10,457 nucleotides of DNA from Fusobacterium sp. (GCA_018457305.1 JAGYHM010000041.1:1-10457), one strand, 5' to 3'; positions 1-6,808 are shown, counted from the stretch's first letter. A program made the numbers and translations. Notes: generated by a model from the letters alone, not told the origin.

Positions 1-1379
1 AAGTAAATTTTTCTTCACCTTTTGATGCACTTGAAGCAGGAATAGGAATGGTTCACCAAGAATTTTCTTTAATTCCAGGTTTTAAAGTAAACGAAAATAT
101 AGTTTTAAATAGAGAATCAACTAAAAATGATGTAATTAGATATTTCTTTGGAGAAAGTGTCAACAAGATAGATAAAAAAGATAATATGGAAAGATCAAAG
201 AAAGCCATTTCTAAATTAGGTGTTGACATGACAGGTAAAGAAAAAATAAGTGAGATGGCGGTAGCTTATAAACAATTTACTGAAATAGCAAGAGAAATTG
301 AAAGAGAAAATACAAAATTATTAGTTTTAGATGAACCAACAGCAGTTTTAACAGAAGAAGAGGCAAATATTTTATTAAAAACTATAAAACATCTTTCTGA
401 AAAAGGAATATCAATAATTTTTATTACTCATAGATTACATGAAATAATGGAAGTTGCAGATAAAGTAACAGTTTTAAGAGATGGAAATTTAATAAATACT
501 GTTGAAACGAAATCGACTAATGTAAATCAAATTACAGAATGGATGATAGGAAGAAAAATGGAAGCATCTTCTAATGAAGAAAATATTATTGAAGAAGACA
601 GAGAAAATATTATAGAAATTAAAGATTTATGGGTTGATATGCCAGGAGAGACAGTAAAAAGACTTAATCTTAATATAAAAAAAGGTGAAATATTAGGTTT
701 AGGTGGAATGGCAGGACAAGGGAAAATTGGAATAGCTAATGGAGTGATGGGACTTTTTGCTTCTGGGGGAGAAATAAAATATAAAAATCAAGAATTAAAA
801 TTAAATTCTCCAGCAGAAACACTTGAAAAAGGTTTATTTTTTGTTTCAGAAGATAGAAAAGGAACAGGGCTTCTTTTAGACGAGACAATAGCAAAAAATA
901 TTGCTTACCCTGCAATGCAAGTAAAAAAAGAATTTTTCAAAAAGTTTTTAGGAATAAATATAGTTGATGAAGATAAAGTTTCAGAAAATGCTAAAAAGTA
1001 TATAGAAAAATTAGAAATAAGATGTATGGGTGATAAACAAAAAGTTGGAGAACTTAGTGGAGGAAACCAACAAAAAGTTTGTATGGCTAAGGCATTTACA
1101 ATGGAACCAGAAGTCTTATTTGTATCTGAGCCTACAAGAGGAATAGATGTTGGAGCGAAACAATTAGTTTTGAATACTTTAAAAGAATATAATAGTGAAA
1201 AAGGAACTACAATAATAGTTACTTCATCAGAAATTGAAGAATTAAGAAGTATTTGTGATAGAATAGCAGTCATAAACGAAGGAAAAGTGGAAGGAATACT
1301 TTCTCCAAAGGCTGATATATTAGAATTTGGAAAACTTATGGTTGGAGTTAAGGGGGAAGAGAATGGAAAACTTAAATAA
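1..1379 (+). CDS. Sugar/nucleoside-type ABC importer, double-ATPase subunit (5' end cut by window)
   Basis: This is the cytoplasmic ATPase of an ABC importer, with two fused nucleotide-binding domains as in RbsA, MglA and NupO. The reading frame is open from base 3, before the first ATG at 48, and reads through the Q-loop (GIGMVHQEF), so the start and first Walker A lie outside the window. Domain 1 keeps Walker B LLVLDEPTAVL (about 315-347) and the H-loop ITH, but its signature is degenerate (MAVAYKQ instead of LSxGxxQ). Domain 2 has a degenerate Walker A (GMAGQGKIG), the family motif SEDRKGTGLLLD, a perfect LSGGNQQK signature (from 1053) and EPTRGIDVGAK. The Walker B aspartate before that glutamate is serine (codon 1125-1127). 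Only the 3' 17 bases overlap the next permease gene, so the two are probably translationally coupled. The substrate cannot be read from the sequence; a binding protein probably lies upstream. Confidence 0.93.
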   Translation, partial: VNFSSPFDALEAGIGMVHQEFSLIPGFKVNENIVLNRESTKNDVIRYFFGESVNKIDKKDNMERSKKAISKLGVDMTGKEKISEMAVAYKQFTEIAREIERENTKLLVLDEPTAVLTEEEANILLKTIKHLSEKGISIIFITHRLHEIMEVADKVTVLRDGNLINTVETKSTNVNQITEWMIGRKMEASSNEENIIEEDRENIIEIKDLWVDMPGETVKRLNLNIKKGEILGLGGMAGQGKIGIANGVMGLFASGGEIKYKNQELKLNSPAETLEKGLFFVSEDRKGTGLLLDETIAKNIAYPAMQVKKEFFKKFLGINIVDEDKVSENAKKYIEKLEIRCMGDKQKVGELSGGNQQKVCMAKAFTMEPEVLFVSEPTRGIDVGAKQLVLNTLKEYNSEKGTTIIVTSSEIEELRSICDRIAVINEGKVEGILSPKADILEFGKLMVGVKGEENGKLK

Positions 1380-2400
1380 AATTATACAAAAAATAGGTTG
1401 GCCTCGTTTAATCATATCTATTTTTCTTTTGATGACTTATACTGTAGCACCTTTCGTTGGTATATCTTTAAAGAATTCATTGGCAGATACTTTTACAAGA
1501 TTTGGAATGAATGCTATTTTAGTTTTATCACTTGTTCCTATGATAGAATCTGGAACAGGATTGAACTTTGGTATACCACTTGGAATAGAAGCAGGACTTT
1601 TGGGAGCTCTAATTAGTTTAGAATTTGGATTTTCTGGATTTTCTGGATTTATAATAGCTATTTTAATAGCAATTCCTTTTGCAATATTATTTGGTTGGGG
1701 TTATGGTATAATCTTAAATAAAGTAAAAGGAAGCGAAATGATGATAGCGACATATATAGGTTTCTCATCAGTTGCTATTATGTGTATGATGTGGTTATTA
1801 TTACCATTTAAAAAAGCAGATATGATTTGGGCTTATGGTGGTTCTGGACTTAGAACAACGATAAGTATAGAAAATTATTGGAAAGATATTTTGAATGCCC
1901 CATTTGGTAAAATTGCAGAATTTATTCCAATTGGAGAAATAATATTTTTTATGATATTTGCTTTTGGAATTTGGATGTTTTTTAGAACAAGAACAGGAAT
2001 GGCAATTAGTACAGTAGGAAAAAATGATAAATTTGCTAATGCAACAGGACTAAATATAGAAAAAAGTAGAACACAATCGGTTATTATATCAACTGTGTTA
2101 GCTGCGATAGGAATAATAGTTTATCAACAAAGTTTTGGTTTTGTTCAATTATATTTAGCACCATTCTTTATGGCATTTCCTACAATAGCAGCAATTCTTA
2201 TAGGAGGAGCATCAGTAAATAAAGTAACAATTTGGCATGTAATAATTGGAACATTTTTATTCCAAGGAATACTTACAATGACACCAACAGTTTTCAATGC
2301 AATAATAAAAACTGATATGTCGGAAACAGTAAGAATAATAATTTCAAACGGAATGATACTTTATGCTTTAACTAGAAAGGAAGGAGGAAGTCGTGGATAA
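1363..2400 (+). CDS. ABC importer permease, BPD_transp_2 type, first subunit
   Basis: This is an integral membrane protein of 345 aa with roughly eight to ten hydrophobic segments, forming half of the transmembrane pore for the preceding ATPase. The BPD_transp_2 (RbsC/NupP-like) hallmarks are the early glycine-rich stretch SGTGLNFGIPLGIEAG and the late AAILIGGASVNK segment, which corresponds to the AxxiGGts motif of this family. I start it at ATG 1363, which has AGGGGG at 1351-1356. A TTG at 1327 in the same frame would add 12 residues but has no binding site. It overlaps the ATPase gene by 17 bases and the next permease by 8, so the three are almost certainly one translationally coupled operon. 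The second permease is related but distinct, so the pore is probably a heterodimer. Confidence 0.92.
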   Translation: MENLNKIIQKIGWPRLIISIFLLMTYTVAPFVGISLKNSLADTFTRFGMNAILVLSLVPMIESGTGLNFGIPLGIEAGLLGALISLEFGFSGFSGFIIAILIAIPFAILFGWGYGIILNKVKGSEMMIATYIGFSSVAIMCMMWLLLPFKKADMIWAYGGSGLRTTISIENYWKDILNAPFGKIAEFIPIGEIIFFMIFAFGIWMFFRTRTGMAISTVGKNDKFANATGLNIEKSRTQSVIISTVLAAIGIIVYQQSFGFVQLYLAPFFMAFPTIAAILIGGASVNKVTIWHVIIGTFLFQGILTMTPTVFNAIIKTDMSETVRIIISNGMILYALTRKEGGSRG

Positions 2401-3493
2401 TAAATTTAAAAATTTTCTAATTGATAATAGTGTGCCAATTTTAATGGCAATTATAATTTTAACGATAGCACCTCTTTCAGGTTTGAGTACAAGTTATATA
2501 GTTAAAGAAATAATGTTAAGAATATCAAGAAACTTATTTTTAGTTTTATCATTGCTTATACCTATTGTTGCAGGAATGGGACTTAATTTTGGAATAGTTC
2601 TTGGAGCAATGGGAGGACAGTTAGCACTAATATTTATATCTGACTGGCATATTTTAGGTTTACAAGGTGTATTCTTAGCTATGATACTTTCTATTCCTTT
2701 TTCAATAATATTAGGATATTTAGGTGGAGTAATTTTAAATAGAGCAAAAGGAAGAGAAATGATAACTTCAATGATATTAGGTTTTTTTATCAATGGAGTG
2801 TATCAAATGATAGTTTTGTATTCTATGGGAGTTATAATTCCAATTAAAGATTCTTCTATTTTACTTTCATCTGGAAGAGGAGTTAGAAATAGTGTAAATC
2901 TTTCTGGAATAGCAAAAACTTTAGATAGAACACTTGCTATAAAAATGGGTGGCTATACTATACCTACACTAACAGTTTTACTTATAGTTACACTTTGTAT
3001 TTTTGTTATTTGGTTTAGAAAAACTAAAATAGGGCAAGATATGAGAGCAGTAGGACAAGATATGGAAGTTTCAAAGTCTGCTGGTATAGAAGTAAATAAA
3101 GTTAGAATCTATGCAATAATAATTTCTACTGTTTTAGCAGGAATAGGGCAAATAATTTATTTACAAAATTTAGGAACAATGAATACATATAATTCACACG
3201 AGCAAATAGGAATGTTCTCGGTTGCTGCTTTACTTATAGGTGGGGCGTCAGTTTCAAAAGCATCAATACCAAATGCAATTGGTGGAGTAATATTATTTCA
3301 TTTGATGTTTATTTTAGCACCAAGAGCTGGAAAAACTTTAATGGGTTCTGCTCAAATTGGAGAATATTTTAGAGTATTTATTTCTTATGGGATAATAGCC
3401 GTTGTTCTTATAATGTATGAGTGGAGAAGAAAAAGAGAAAGAGAAAGATTGAGAAAAAAAGAAATGGAAGCTCAGTTAGGAGGGAAGATATAA
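2393..3493 (+). CDS. ABC importer permease, BPD_transp_2 type, second subunit
   Basis: This membrane permease of 366 aa is paralogous in layout to the one before it: AGMGLNFGIVLGAMGGQ matches the early glycine-rich segment and ALLIGGASVSKASIPN the late one. By analogy with the NupP/NupQ and similar two-permease importers, it forms the other half of the pore. Translation starts at GTG 2393, with AAGGAGGAAG directly upstream at 2381-2390 and an 8-base overlap with the previous gene. The C-terminal tail (WRRKRERERLRKKEM) is very basic and should lie in the cytoplasm under the positive-inside rule, next to the ATPase. The stop is one base before the start of the next small gene. Confidence 0.92.
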   Translation: MDNKFKNFLIDNSVPILMAIIILTIAPLSGLSTSYIVKEIMLRISRNLFLVLSLLIPIVAGMGLNFGIVLGAMGGQLALIFISDWHILGLQGVFLAMILSIPFSIILGYLGGVILNRAKGREMITSMILGFFINGVYQMIVLYSMGVIIPIKDSSILLSSGRGVRNSVNLSGIAKTLDRTLAIKMGGYTIPTLTVLLIVTLCIFVIWFRKTKIGQDMRAVGQDMEVSKSAGIEVNKVRIYAIIISTVLAGIGQIIYLQNLGTMNTYNSHEQIGMFSVAALLIGGASVSKASIPNAIGGVILFHLMFILAPRAGKTLMGSAQIGEYFRVFISYGIIAVVLIMYEWRRKRERERLRKKEMEAQLGGKI

Positions 3494-3494
3494 A

Positions 3495-3821
3495 ATGAAA
3501 AACATGTTTAGATATCTTCTTTTGATAGGAATTTTATTTGCTATTTCAGTTGTTCTTTTTGTAACAGGACAAAGACATGAAATTTATATTTATAATAATA
3601 CTTCAGAAGTTGTTAAGTATAGTATAAATGGAGCAGATTATAAAAAAATAAAAGCAAAGAAAAAAATAAAAACTATGGCTAAAGGTTTAAATAATAATAT
3701 TTATTTTAAAAATATTGATGATAAAGTAATAGATAAAGATTTAGTGGGAAAAGATATAGAAATTTTAGTTAAAGAGGCCTTTGAAGGTTCTGAAGATTGG
3801 TATAAAGAAAGAAAAGAGTAA
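3495..3821 (+). CDS. Small membrane-anchored protein at the end of the ABC operon
   Basis: The protein has 108 aa. Residues about 5-25 (FRYLLLIGILFAISVVLFVTG) form one hydrophobic segment that acts as a signal anchor or uncleaved signal; there is no lipobox cysteine. The remainder (HEIYIYNNTSEVVKYSINGADY, then lysine-rich and acidic parts) looks like a small beta-rich domain on the outer face of the membrane. AGGAGGG at 3478-3484 precedes the ATG, and the gap to the permease stop is a single base, so it is the last gene of the importer operon and is followed by a terminator. I do not recognise a characterised function. It resembles the small uncharacterised proteins (possibly DUF6672) that accompany such transporters in fusobacteria, but that name is from memory and uncertain. 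An accessory role in the importer is inferred only from position. Confidence 0.8.
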   Translation: MKNMFRYLLLIGILFAISVVLFVTGQRHEIYIYNNTSEVVKYSINGADYKKIKAKKKIKTMAKGLNNNIYFKNIDDKVIDKDLVGKDIEILVKEAFEGSEDWYKERKE

Positions 3822-3833
3822 AAAAATTTTAAG

Positions 3834-3868
3834 TAGTTTCAGTTTTTAAAATCTGAAACTATTTTTTT
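3834..3868 (+). terminator. Rho-independent terminator of the ABC importer operon
   Basis: TAGTTTCAG (3834-3842) pairs perfectly with CTGAAACTA (3853-3861), giving a 9-bp stem around a short T/A loop. Seven T residues follow at 3862-3868. It lies 13 bases after the stop of the small membrane protein gene, so it closes the importer operon. Confidence 0.88.
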
Positions 3869-3891
3869 ATATTTTTAAAAATATAAAAAAC

Positions 3892-3922
3892 TTATCAAGT
3901 ATTATTTGTGTTATGCTATAAT
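3892..3922 (+). promoter_or_regulatory. Sigma-70-type extended -10 promoter for the aminotransferase gene
   Basis: A perfect TATAAT lies at 3917-3922, preceded by TGC at 3914-3916, so it is an extended -10. The best -35 is TTATCA at 3892-3897 (four of six to consensus, spacer 19), which is weak but acceptable with an extended -10. The predicted start of transcription is near 3929, giving a leader of about 27 bases that holds the AGAGGGTGA ribosome binding site (3941-3949). With the terminator upstream, the aminotransferase gene is a separate unit. Confidence 0.75.
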
Positions 3923-3955
3923 GTGATAGAAAGATAAAAAAGAGGGTGAAAAATT

Positions 3956-5113
3956 ATGGCTTATTTTGATAATGCAGCAACAACTTTTCCTAAGCCAAAA
4001 GAAGTATATGACTTTATGGATAAATTTTATAGAGAAGTGGGTGGAAGTGTAGGACGAACTAGAAATAAAGCTACAGTATCTGCCTTTGAATTAGTTAAAA
4101 ACACAAGAGAAAAAATAAAAAAACTTTTACATTGTGGAGAGAATAAAGAAATTGTTTTTACTCCCTCTGCAACAATTGCTTTAAATATGATAATTCAAGG
4201 TTTAATAAAAGAGGGACATAAAAATTTTTATATAAGTCCATTTGAACATAATGCCGTTTTAAGAGTTCTTCATAATTATGAGAAAGATAATAAAATAAAA
4301 GTTACTCAACTGGTTATTGAAGAAAATTTTGTTTATGATTTAGAAAAAATAAGAAATCAGTTTGAAATATTAAAGCCAGATGTTTTAATTATAAATCATG
4401 CAAGCAATGTTTTTGGTTTAATTTCTCCAATTAAAGAAATTTTTAATTTGGGGAAAAAATATTCAGCAAAAACAGTTTTAGATATGTCTCAAACAGCAGG
4501 ACTTATAGACACAGATACAGAAAATAGCAAAGTTGATTATGCAGTTTTTAATGGACATAAAACTTTGTATGGACCTGTTGGAATAGCAGGTTTTACAATA
4601 GAAAAAGATGAAAAATTACCATCTGTATTATTTGGTGGAACAGGATATAATTCAGCTAATGTGTGTATGCCTGATGCTTTACCGGAAAGATATGAAATGG
4701 GAACTATAAATATACTTTCCATCGCTGGCTTATCAAGAGCTTTAGATTGGTTATCAGAAAAAAATATAGAAAATATTAAAATTAAGGAAGAAGAAAATAG
4801 AAAAAAATTATTGGCAGTATTAAATAAATTTTCTTTTATAAAACCCGTATTAAACTATGAAGATGATGAACATAAATATGTTGGGATAGTTTCTTGTATT
4901 ATAGAAGGTATGACAGTAGAAGAGGTTACAAATCTTTTTGATGAGTTAAATATAGTTTTAAGAACGGGTTTACATTGTTCACCTGTTGCTCATCAAATAG
5001 CAGGAACATTTTCAACTGGAACTTTAAGATTTAGTGTTAGTTATTTTACAACAGAACAAGATTATAAAGATTTAGAAGAAGCCTTAAATCACATTAAAGA
5101 AAAAATAGAATAA
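3956..5113 (+). CDS. PLP-dependent class V aminotransferase, cysteine desulfurase family
   Basis: This is a cytoplasmic PLP enzyme of 385 aa, full length for the class V cysteine desulfurase-like family (Csd/SufS-like branch; the short forms annotated as 'cysteine desulfurase family protein'). It opens with YFDNAATTFPKP, the usual N-terminal motif. Visible key residues are H98 (FEHNAV, stacking on PLP), D176 and Q179 (LDMSQTAG), the Schiff-base lysine K202 in NGHKTLYGP, and C341 in RTGLHCSPVAH, the expected persulfide-forming cysteine. A full desulfurase (cysteine to alanine plus protein-bound persulfide) is therefore plausible, though substrate and sulfur acceptor cannot be read. No iron-sulfur scaffold or thiouridylase gene is adjacent, so this looks like a stand-alone member. 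It starts at ATG 3956 behind AGAGGGTGA. No hairpin follows its stop directly; the hairpin at 5231-5264 may end its transcript as well. Confidence 0.9.
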   Translation: MAYFDNAATTFPKPKEVYDFMDKFYREVGGSVGRTRNKATVSAFELVKNTREKIKKLLHCGENKEIVFTPSATIALNMIIQGLIKEGHKNFYISPFEHNAVLRVLHNYEKDNKIKVTQLVIEENFVYDLEKIRNQFEILKPDVLIINHASNVFGLISPIKEIFNLGKKYSAKTVLDMSQTAGLIDTDTENSKVDYAVFNGHKTLYGPVGIAGFTIEKDEKLPSVLFGGTGYNSANVCMPDALPERYEMGTINILSIAGLSRALDWLSEKNIENIKIKEEENRKKLLAVLNKFSFIKPVLNYEDDEHKYVGIVSCIIEGMTVEEVTNLFDELNIVLRTGLHCSPVAHQIAGTFSTGTLRFSVSYFTTEQDYKDLEEALNHIKEKIE

Positions 5114-5151
5114 ACTTTTTAATTCTTGACTAAAAAAATAAAAAATATTTC

Positions 5152-5180
5152 TTGACATATTTAATAAGCTATGATATAAA
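5152..5180 (+). promoter_or_regulatory. Near-consensus sigma-70 promoter with no protein gene downstream
   Basis: TTGACA at 5152-5157 is a perfect -35, the spacer is exactly 17 bases, and TATAAA at 5175-5180 is the -10, with TG at 5172-5173 in the extended -10 position. This is the strongest promoter-like sequence in the window. The predicted start of transcription is near 5187. No open frame follows on this strand; instead there is a hairpin terminator about 45 bases later, which suggests a small RNA. Confidence 0.72.
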
Positions 5181-5186
5181 CTAGTT

Positions 5187-5266
5187 AATCATATAATGTT
5201 TCCTTAAATTATAGTTTAATTTCTACGAGAAAAGAGCCGAGCTAAAAAATAGCAACGGCTCTTTTT
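5187..5266 (+). ncRNA. Candidate small RNA of about 80 nt
   Basis: The segment lies between a near-consensus promoter and a strong hairpin with a T-run. It has no usable open frame: the only ATG (5196-5198) is followed two codons later by TAA. Its 5' half is A/U-rich and largely unstructured, and its 3' half is the two-part hairpin, the usual layout of a trans-acting small RNA. I do not recognise it as tRNA, 4.5S, 6S or tmRNA. The start is predicted, not observed. Alternatives are that the hairpin only terminates the aminotransferase gene, or that the promoter drives a leader displaced by element insertion. Because the mobile element begins just after it, this RNA or its terminator may be the chromosomal insertion target. 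Confidence 0.45.
5231..5266 (+). terminator. Two-part terminator hairpin ending the candidate small RNA
   Basis: AGAGCCG (5233-5239) pairs with CGGCTCT (5256-5262), and GCTA (5241-5244) pairs with TAGC (5250-5253) around an A-rich loop; small unpaired A's separate the two stems. A 5' A pair and a T-run (5262-5266) extend it. It can end both the candidate small RNA and read-through from the aminotransferase gene. Confidence 0.82.
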
Positions 5267-5330
5267 CTATTGTGTTGTATCTATAATTAAGTTAGTTTAA
5301 AATTTTCTAAAACTACTATATTTTTTCTGC
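5267..5330. other. Candidate left attachment-site zone (chromosome/element junction)
   Basis: This stretch lies between the last chromosomal-looking signal (terminator ending at 5266) and the tandem repeats beside the integrase gene, so the recombination core should be in or near it. An imperfect inverted repeat TAGTTT...AAACTA (5293-5315) could be a pair of core-type sites flanking a crossover region, but such AT-rich symmetry also arises by chance. The second copy of the core would be at the right end, outside the window, so the exact boundary cannot be fixed here. Confidence 0.3.
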
Positions 5331-5374
5331 GTAGCCAACAGGTAGCCAACAAGTAGCCAACGAGTAGCGAACAA
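5331..5374. repeat. Four 11-bp tandem repeats, candidate integrase arm-binding sites
   Basis: GTAGCCAAC starts at 5331, 5342 and 5353, and GTAGCGAAC at 5364, each separated by two variable bases, giving an exact 11-bp period. The constant nonamer with free spacer bases argues for protein binding sites on one face of the helix, not slippage repeats. They sit about 60 bases beyond the integrase stop codon, where Tn916-like and lambda-like integrases have arm-type sites bound by the N-terminal domain. The integrase here has that kind of N-terminal domain. Confidence 0.7.
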
Positions 5375-5393
5375 AGGGGTCAGAAAAATTTAT

Positions 5394-5427
5394 AAAAAAA
5401 CTACACTTTTTATAGTTAGTGTAGTTT
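5394..5427 (-). terminator. Rho-independent terminator of the integrase gene
   Basis: AAACTACACT (5398-5407) and AGTGTAGTTT (5418-5427) form a perfect 10-bp stem around a 10-base loop. Read on the minus strand, the hairpin comes just after the integrase stop and is followed by a run of T (the A's at 5394-5400). It should stop integrase transcripts from entering the repeats and the chromosomal side. Confidence 0.85.
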
Positions 5428-5433
5428 AAATTT

Positions 5434-6465
5434 TTAGTATTTTAATTTTTCAATAGCAATTTTTAAATCTTCTTCATTTTTATGAATATAAAATTTTTGT
5501 GTAGTTTTAATATCACTGTGTCCTACAATATTTTGGAGAGCAACTTTATTAACTCCAAGCTTATCCATTTTACTTATAAATGTATGTCTAGTGTCATGAA
5601 TAGTATGCTCACTAATTTCTAGTGCTTCTAAGCGTCTATTGAAAATCTTTCTATAATAATCATATGTTATATCTATTTTATCGTCTCTCATGAATAGAAA
5701 TTTTCCCTTATCAGTTGCTAATTTTTCTAATAATGGTTTAATTTTAGGATGTATAGGAATATATCTACCTTTTCCTGCTTTTGTTTTAGAGCCTGTTATA
5801 AAGTAGTTTTCATTGAAGTCTACATTTTCAATTTTTAATTTTAGAAATTCTCTTATTCTAAGTCCACTGTAAAGTAAAATTAAGATAGATGCCACCCATT
5901 TATCCTCTGAGTTATTCCATAAAATTTCTATTTCAGTTTCAGTAAATAATTTTCTTTGAACTTTCTTTTCAATTTTTCCAGTTTCAATATAAGCTGAGTA
6001 ATCAGTACTAACTATTTCTATTTTTATGGCATAAGAGTAAATACCTTTTAAAATAGCCTTTACTGTTAGCAGAGAACTTTTAGCTGTTATTTTATTTGCA
6101 AATTCTTGCCAAAATTCATATTTTAATTCTACAAATTTTAAACTAAAGATTTCTACTAAATATTTATTTATCATAGAGTTATAAATTTTTAAAGTTCTTT
6201 CTGAAATTTTAGTTTTATGAAGTTGAAACCATTTTTCAAAAATTTCTTTGAATAGGATTTCATCATTTGTTTTTATCTTATTAGGATTGTAATTAATGAG
6301 AGCATTAGTTGCTTCACTTTTTGTAGAAAATGTTCCTATTAAAATTCTTTTTTGTATAGCTTTTTTCCCGTTAGTTTCCCATTTAACTGTTTTTAAAGCA
6401 GCCCAAGGAAATCTTCTTTTTCCTTTTAGTTTATAAACCGTTCCTGTTCCATTTGCATTTTTCAT
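5434..6465 (-). CDS. int: Tyrosine recombinase / site-specific integrase
   Basis: A complete 343-aa phage-type integrase that cuts and rejoins DNA at attachment sites through a covalent tyrosine intermediate. Residues about 5-60 (GTVYKLKGKRRFPW...GTFSTKSEATNAL) form the AP2-like arm-binding domain common in Firmicutes phage and ICE integrases. About 65-165 form the SAM-like core-binding domain, and about 170-343 the catalytic domain. All catalytic residues are visible: R203 (SGLRIREF), K227 (SKTKAG), H290 and R293 (HDTRHT), H316 (VGHSD) and Y326 (KFYIH), so it is probably active. ATG 6465 has AAGGAGG at 6476-6482. The excisionase-like gene lies just upstream on the same strand, and a terminator plus tandem repeats follow, so integrase and attachment site stand at the left end of the element. 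I saw no clear promoter of its own. Confidence 0.95.
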   Translation of the reverse strand: MKNANGTGTVYKLKGKRRFPWAALKTVKWETNGKKAIQKRILIGTFSTKSEATNALINYNPNKIKTNDEILFKEIFEKWFQLHKTKISERTLKIYNSMINKYLVEIFSLKFVELKYEFWQEFANKITAKSSLLTVKAILKGIYSYAIKIEIVSTDYSAYIETGKIEKKVQRKLFTETEIEILWNNSEDKWVASILILLYSGLRIREFLKLKIENVDFNENYFITGSKTKAGKGRYIPIHPKIKPLLEKLATDKGKFLFMRDDKIDITYDYYRKIFNRRLEALEISEHTIHDTRHTFISKMDKLGVNKVALQNIVGHSDIKTTQKFYIHKNEEDLKIAIEKLKY

Positions 6466-6491
6466 TCTACTTTTTCCTCCTTGTAAATAAA

Positions 6492-6542
6492 TACCAGAGG
6501 TGCTAAAATATAATTGCGAGTTACATAGTAGCCACTCTGGTA
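6492..6542. repeat. Inverted repeat upstream of the integrase gene, possible operator or leader hairpin
   Basis: TACCAGAG (6492-6499) is matched by its reverse complement CTCTGGTA (6535-6542), and the stem can be extended inward with bulges (GTGCT against AGTAGCCA). The inner bases on the minus strand hold the only AT-rich -10-like sequence (TATATT) before the integrase start. It could be an operator pair flanking the integrase promoter or a hairpin in the integrase leader ending about 10 bases before its ribosome binding site. GTAGCCA within it (6528-6534) also matches the start of the arm-site repeat. Confidence 0.45.
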
Positions 6543-6551
6543 CTTTGTTTT

Positions 6552-6588
6552 AAAAAGCTATTTTAAATGTATTTTAAGATAGCTTTTT
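6552..6588 (-). terminator. Hairpin between the excisionase-like gene and the integrase gene
   Basis: AAAAAGCTATTTTAA (6552-6566) and TTAAGATAGCTTTTT (6574-6588) form a near-perfect 15-bp stem with one G-U pair and a 7-base loop. The stem is symmetrical with A- and T-runs, so it could act in both directions. It overlaps the stop codon of the excisionase-like gene (6587-6589) and should at least attenuate read-through from the BrxL-like/excisionase operon into int. Confidence 0.65.
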
Positions 6589-6763
6589 ATTTTATATAGT
6601 TTTCCAGACCTTTTTTGTTAATGTAATAAATCCATTTGCTTTTATTCTTTATAGCCTCTGCAAATTCAAATTTATCTTCCCTAATAAATAGTCTTAAACT
6701 TTGTTGTGAAAGACCAAGTATTTCTGAGGCTTCTGCTACGCTTATTCTATTTTTGAATCTCAT
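6587..6763 (-). CDS. Excisionase-like helix-turn-helix protein
   Basis: A 58-aa basic DNA-binding protein. Residues about 6-30 (ISVAEASEILGLSQQSLRLFI) match the winged helix-turn-helix of MerR/excisionase-type proteins, followed by a short basic strand and a KWIYYINKKGLENYI end typical of the family, where the wing contacts DNA. I choose ATG 6763 because GGGAGG lies seven bases before it; an in-frame ATG at 6778 is next to that binding site and would add five residues with a poorer one. It sits directly before int on the same strand, the xis-int order of many ICEs and phages, so its likely job is to bend attachment-site DNA and direct the integrase to excision. A transcriptional regulator of int is the alternative. 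Confidence 0.78.
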   Translation of the reverse strand: MRFKNRISVAEASEILGLSQQSLRLFIREDKFEFAEAIKNKSKWIYYINKKGLENYIK

Positions 6764-6808
6764 TGATATTCCTCCCATTTTTCCTATTTTACATTTTATA
6801 ATATATAG

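Noticed and set aside
905..1273. Minus-strand open frame of about 120 codons inside the ABC ATPase gene
   Set aside because: It is antisense to a well-conserved ATPase domain, has no ribosome binding site and has no recognisable protein sequence.
3956..5113. DndA/IscS-type desulfurase belonging to a DNA phosphorothioation defence system
   Set aside because: It is on the chromosomal side, has its own promoter, and no dnd or ssp genes are nearby; sequence motifs fit a general stand-alone class V family member.
5187..5266. tRNA or other classical RNA gene as attachment site
   Set aside because: No cloverleaf, no T-loop GTTCRA sequence and no 4.5S, 6S or tmRNA signature can be seen; only a promoter and terminator-like hairpin are present.
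5331..5374. CRISPR array
   Set aside because: The repeat unit is 9-11 bp with two-base spacers, far too short for repeats and spacers of a CRISPR locus, and no cas gene is present.
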